In this document: in pieces, positions 61,794 through 64,000 of the stretch
Position numbering within the stretch: the stretch's first letter is position 1
How the letters are laid out: each line of letters starts with the position of its first letter
NCBI RefSeq assembly: GCF_030246845.1
Contig: NZ_CP126889.1
Span: forward strand, 5,017,001-5,081,000
Direction: 5' to 3'
DNA length: 64,000 bases
Source of the DNA: Enhydrobacter sp.
GTDB taxonomy: Bacteria > Pseudomonadota > Alphaproteobacteria > Reyranellales > Reyranellaceae
The notes under the pieces: model-generated
What the model saw: only the letters and a program-made list of their open reading frames with translations
The model's database searches: none
Told to the model about the DNA's origin: nothing
Program-made: the position numbers and the translations under genes

Positions 61794-63512
61794 TCACACC
61801 GCCTGCGGCCCACGCACCAGCTTGCCGGGCAGCGTCCCCGTCGGCTCGCCGTCGCGATAGGTGACGCTGCCGGACACGATCGTGGCGCGATAGCCGGTGG
61901 CGCCTTGCAGCAGACGCTTGCCGCCAGCCGGCAGGTCCCACTTCATCACCGGCGCCTCGACGCGCAGCTTGTCGAAATCGATGACGTTGAGGTCGGCCTT
62001 GTAGCCCTCGGCGATCCGGCCGCGGTCGTTCAGGCCGACGGCACGGGCATTGTCCAGCGTGTGGCGCTTCACGAGCCACGACACGTCGAGCCGACCGACC
62101 TTGCGGTCGCGGCCCCAATGCGACAGCAGATAGGTCGGGTAGGAGCCGTCGGAGATCAGGCCGACATGCGCGCCGCCATCGCCCAGCCCGATCAGCGTGT
62201 GCGGGCTTTGCATCATCTCGCTGCAACAGTCGAGATTGTAGGCGGCGTAGTTCGCGAAGGGAGCGAAGATGAAGTTCTTGCCCTCGCCCTCGATCAGGTA
62301 GTCGTAGACGACCTCACGCGGGTCGCGGCCCTCGTGGCGCGCCCGGGCGCCCAGCGAGCTCTCCCGCGGCGGTTCGTATTCCGGCGGATCGCCCAGCGGG
62401 AACATGCGGTCGTAGTCCACCAGCCGCGCCGCCATCTCGGAGCGCAGCGGCTCGTGCGATTCCTCCAGCAGCCGGGCGCGGAAGGCAGGATCGCGCATGA
62501 TCGCGAGCCGCTCGGCCACGCTTTTGTGAGCGATCGCCTTGTACGACCGGCACATCGAGAACGGGATGCGGCTCGCCTGCAGGCCCTGCAGCACGCCGAT
62601 CGGCCGCGGCGCCACCTGCGCCTTGGCGGAATGTCCCTTGGCCGCCAGCCCCTCGACCAGGCCGAGCAGGCGCCGCCAGCCGTCGGGCCGGGTATGGCGC
62701 TGCGCGAGCGATACCGAGAACGGACGGCCGCTGGCCGCCAGCAGCCGGTCGAGCATCGCGAACTCGCTCTCCGGATCGGGCGTGTTGAAATCGGAGATGA
62801 ACTCGATCACGCCCTGCCCCGCATCCTTCATGCCGAGCGCGATGCCCAGAAGCTCGGCTTCCGAGGCACGAAGCGAGGGCGTCGGATCGCCCTTGACGGT
62901 GCGATGGTTGAGGGTGCGCGAGGTCGAGAAGCCCAGGGCGCCGGCGCGCATCGCCTGCGCGGCAAGGACGCGCATCTGCGCGACCTCGTCGGCTGTCGCC
63001 TCCTCGAGCTTCGCCGCCCGCTCGCCCATCACGAACACGCGCAGCGCGCCGTGCGGAAGCTGGGCGCCGAGATCCATATCGCGCGGCCGGGCGTCGAGCG
63101 CGTCGAGATACTGCCCGAACGACTCCCACGACCAGTTGAGCCCCTCGTCGAGCGCGGCACCCGGAATGTCCTCGACGCCCTCCATCAATTCGATCAGGCG
63201 CTGGCGATCGGCCACCTTCACCGGCGCGAAGCCCACGCCGCAATTGCCCATCACCGCGGTCGTGACGCCATGCCAGCTCGAAGGCTGCAGCCGCGAATCC
63301 CATGTCGCCTGGCCGTCATAGTGGGTGTGGATGTCGACGAAGCCCGGCGTGACCAACAACCCCTTGGCATCGATCTCCTCGCGGCCGCTGCCGTTTACGT
63401 TGCCAAGCGCGACGATCCTGCCGTCCTTCACCGCGACATCGGCCTCGCGAAGGGCGCTGCCCGTGCCGTCGGCCACCGTGCCGCCGCGAATGACAAGATC
63501 ATGGTCCGCCAT
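61794..63512 (-). CDS. N-acyl-D-amino-acid deacylase-like amidohydrolase
   Basis: The 572-residue protein of the amidohydrolase superfamily starts HDLVIRGGTVADGTGSA and has the metal motif PGFVDIHTHYDGQATWD. The D-aminoacylase markers are SSWHGVTTAVMGNCGVGFAP, LIGLGDGGAHVGLISD and FIFAPFANYAAYNL. It should hydrolyse N-acyl D-amino acids or related cyclic amides in the cytoplasm. It lies 91 bases downstream of gatA on the same strand, so it could be read from the gatA promoter. Confidence 0.88.
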   Translation of the reverse strand: MADHDLVIRGGTVADGTGSALREADVAVKDGRIVALGNVNGSGREEIDAKGLLVTPGFVDIHTHYDGQATWDSRLQPSSWHGVTTAVMGNCGVGFAPVKVADRQRLIELMEGVEDIPGAALDEGLNWSWESFGQYLDALDARPRDMDLGAQLPHGALRVFVMGERAAKLEEATADEVAQMRVLAAQAMRAGALGFSTSRTLNHRTVKGDPTPSLRASEAELLGIALGMKDAGQGVIEFISDFNTPDPESEFAMLDRLLAASGRPFSVSLAQRHTRPDGWRRLLGLVEGLAAKGHSAKAQVAPRPIGVLQGLQASRIPFSMCRSYKAIAHKSVAERLAIMRDPAFRARLLEESHEPLRSEMAARLVDYDRMFPLGDPPEYEPPRESSLGARARHEGRDPREVVYDYLIEGEGKNFIFAPFANYAAYNLDCCSEMMQSPHTLIGLGDGGAHVGLISDGSYPTYLLSHWGRDRKVGRLDVSWLVKRHTLDNARAVGLNDRGRIAEGYKADLNVIDFDKLRVEAPVMKWDLPAGGKRLLQGATGYRATIVSGSVTYRDGEPTGTLPGKLVRGPQAV

Positions 63513-63603
63513 ATGGTTCCCGGTTTGCCGAAGTCTACCGCAACGGCCTCGAACGCGCATGCCGCCGCAGGTCGAAACGGAGCAGGCGTCGGAAAGGGTA
63601 CGA

Positions 63604-64000
63604 TCAGTAACCCGCCGGTCGCGCGTCGAATGCCGCCGCCTTCTCGAGCGCCGCGGCTGCGCGCAGCATCGTCTCCTCGTCGAAGGAGCGGCCGATGATC
63701 TGCAGGCCGAGCGGCAAGCCGTCCTTGTCGAGGCCGACGGGCACCGAGATGCCGGGCAGGCCCGCCATCGATGCCGGGATGGTGAAGGCATCGTTGAGGT
63801 ACATGGTGACCGGATCGTCCATCTTCTCGCCGGCCGGGAAAGCAGCAGTCGGCGCGGTCGGCGTCAGCAGCACGTCGCATTTCTCGAACGCCTGCTTGAA
63901 GTCGCGGGCGATCAGCGCCCGCACCTGCTGCGCCTTCTTGTAGTAGGCGTCGTAATAGCCGGCCGACAGCACGTAGGTGCCGATCATGACGCGCCGGCGC
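63604..64000 (-). CDS. gatA: Aspartyl/glutamyl-tRNA(Asn/Gln) amidotransferase subunit A, C-terminal part
   Basis: The frame is open to the right edge (RRRV then [30 protein letters not shown]) and ends [29 protein letters not shown]. The blocks [17 protein letters not shown] and [26 protein letters not shown] are specific to GatA among amidase-signature proteins. About 132 C-terminal residues are visible; the catalytic Ser-Lys region lies beyond the window. GatA supplies ammonia to GatB. Confidence 0.92.
   Translation of the reverse strand, partial: RRRVMIGTYVLSAGYYDAYYKKAQQVRALIARDFKQAFEKCDVLLTPTAPTAAFPAGEKMDDPVTMYLNDAFTIPASMAGLPGISVPVGLDKDGLPLGLQIIGRSFDEETMLRAAAALEKAAAFDARPAGY

Overview
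The window is high-GC DNA, almost certainly from an alphaproteobacterium. The reasons are FixK/FNR-type boxes (TTGAT-N4-(A/G)TCAA), a GatA/GatB amidotransferase, DUF2189, DUF2076 and DUF6455 proteins, a TctC-type receptor, and a LivM-LivG fusion in a branched-chain amino-acid ABC transporter. A Reyranella- or Bradyrhizobium-like soil or water organism is a guess from gene content only. The genes are a typical chromosomal mix of catabolism, transport, envelope and stress functions. No phage, plasmid, CRISPR or rRNA was seen.

Layout. 1-5.4 kb: the 5' end of a gene running off the left edge, an amidase, a phospholipase-D-like lipoprotein, a MetE-like protein, a palindromic repeat, and a tandem pair of small secreted PepSY-like genes, one of which carries an in-frame amber codon. 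5.9-10.6 kb: a tightly overlapping operon of GMC oxidoreductase, NHL propeller, second MetE-like protein and D-2-hydroxyacid dehydrogenase. 10.8-14.3 kb: DUF2189 membrane protein, class III adenylate cyclase and small proteins. 14.5-23 kb: an eight-heme cytochrome with HEAT and TPR repeats, two small secreted proteins, an arylsulfatase with an outer-membrane barrel, an OmpA-like lipoprotein and a Sel1-repeat protein. 22.9-26.6 kb: a cluster with three good FixK/FNR boxes serving two DUF6455 proteins, a frameshifted class V aminotransferase and a TehA/SLAC1-like transporter. Then tRNA-Ser(GCT) and an ArgE-like deacetylase.

28.0-30.0 kb is a complete group II intron, seated directly behind the Rho-independent terminator of an OmpA-family porin gene. 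31-36 kb: Dps, two YfcG-like glutathione transferases, DUF2076, a calycin-like protein divergent from a WYL regulator, and a PH-domain membrane protein. 36.1-41.8 kb: a branched-chain amino-acid ABC operon with an IS630 element inserted exactly in the stop codon of the binding-protein gene, which separates it from livH. 42-51.6 kb: a long minus-strand block. Its gliding-type ABC module (ATPase, permease, GldG-like, DUF4340-like), HupE-like protein and serine hydrolase are followed by Hsp20 and Lon, with a 12-codon leader ORF whose stop overlaps the hsp20 start.

50.7-57.3 kb: two metallo-beta-lactamase-fold lactonase-like proteins, SRPBCC and glyoxalase-like proteins, an SGNH hydrolase, and a glucose-dehydrogenase-like enzyme coupled to a GH15 glucoamylase. 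57.3-64 kb: gatB, then a TctC receptor, a TetR repressor divergent from a cytochrome P450 across a perfect 11-bp palindromic operator, a D-aminoacylase-like amidohydrolase, and the 3' end of gatA at the right edge. gatA and gatB are therefore separated by about 4.8 kb of unrelated genes.
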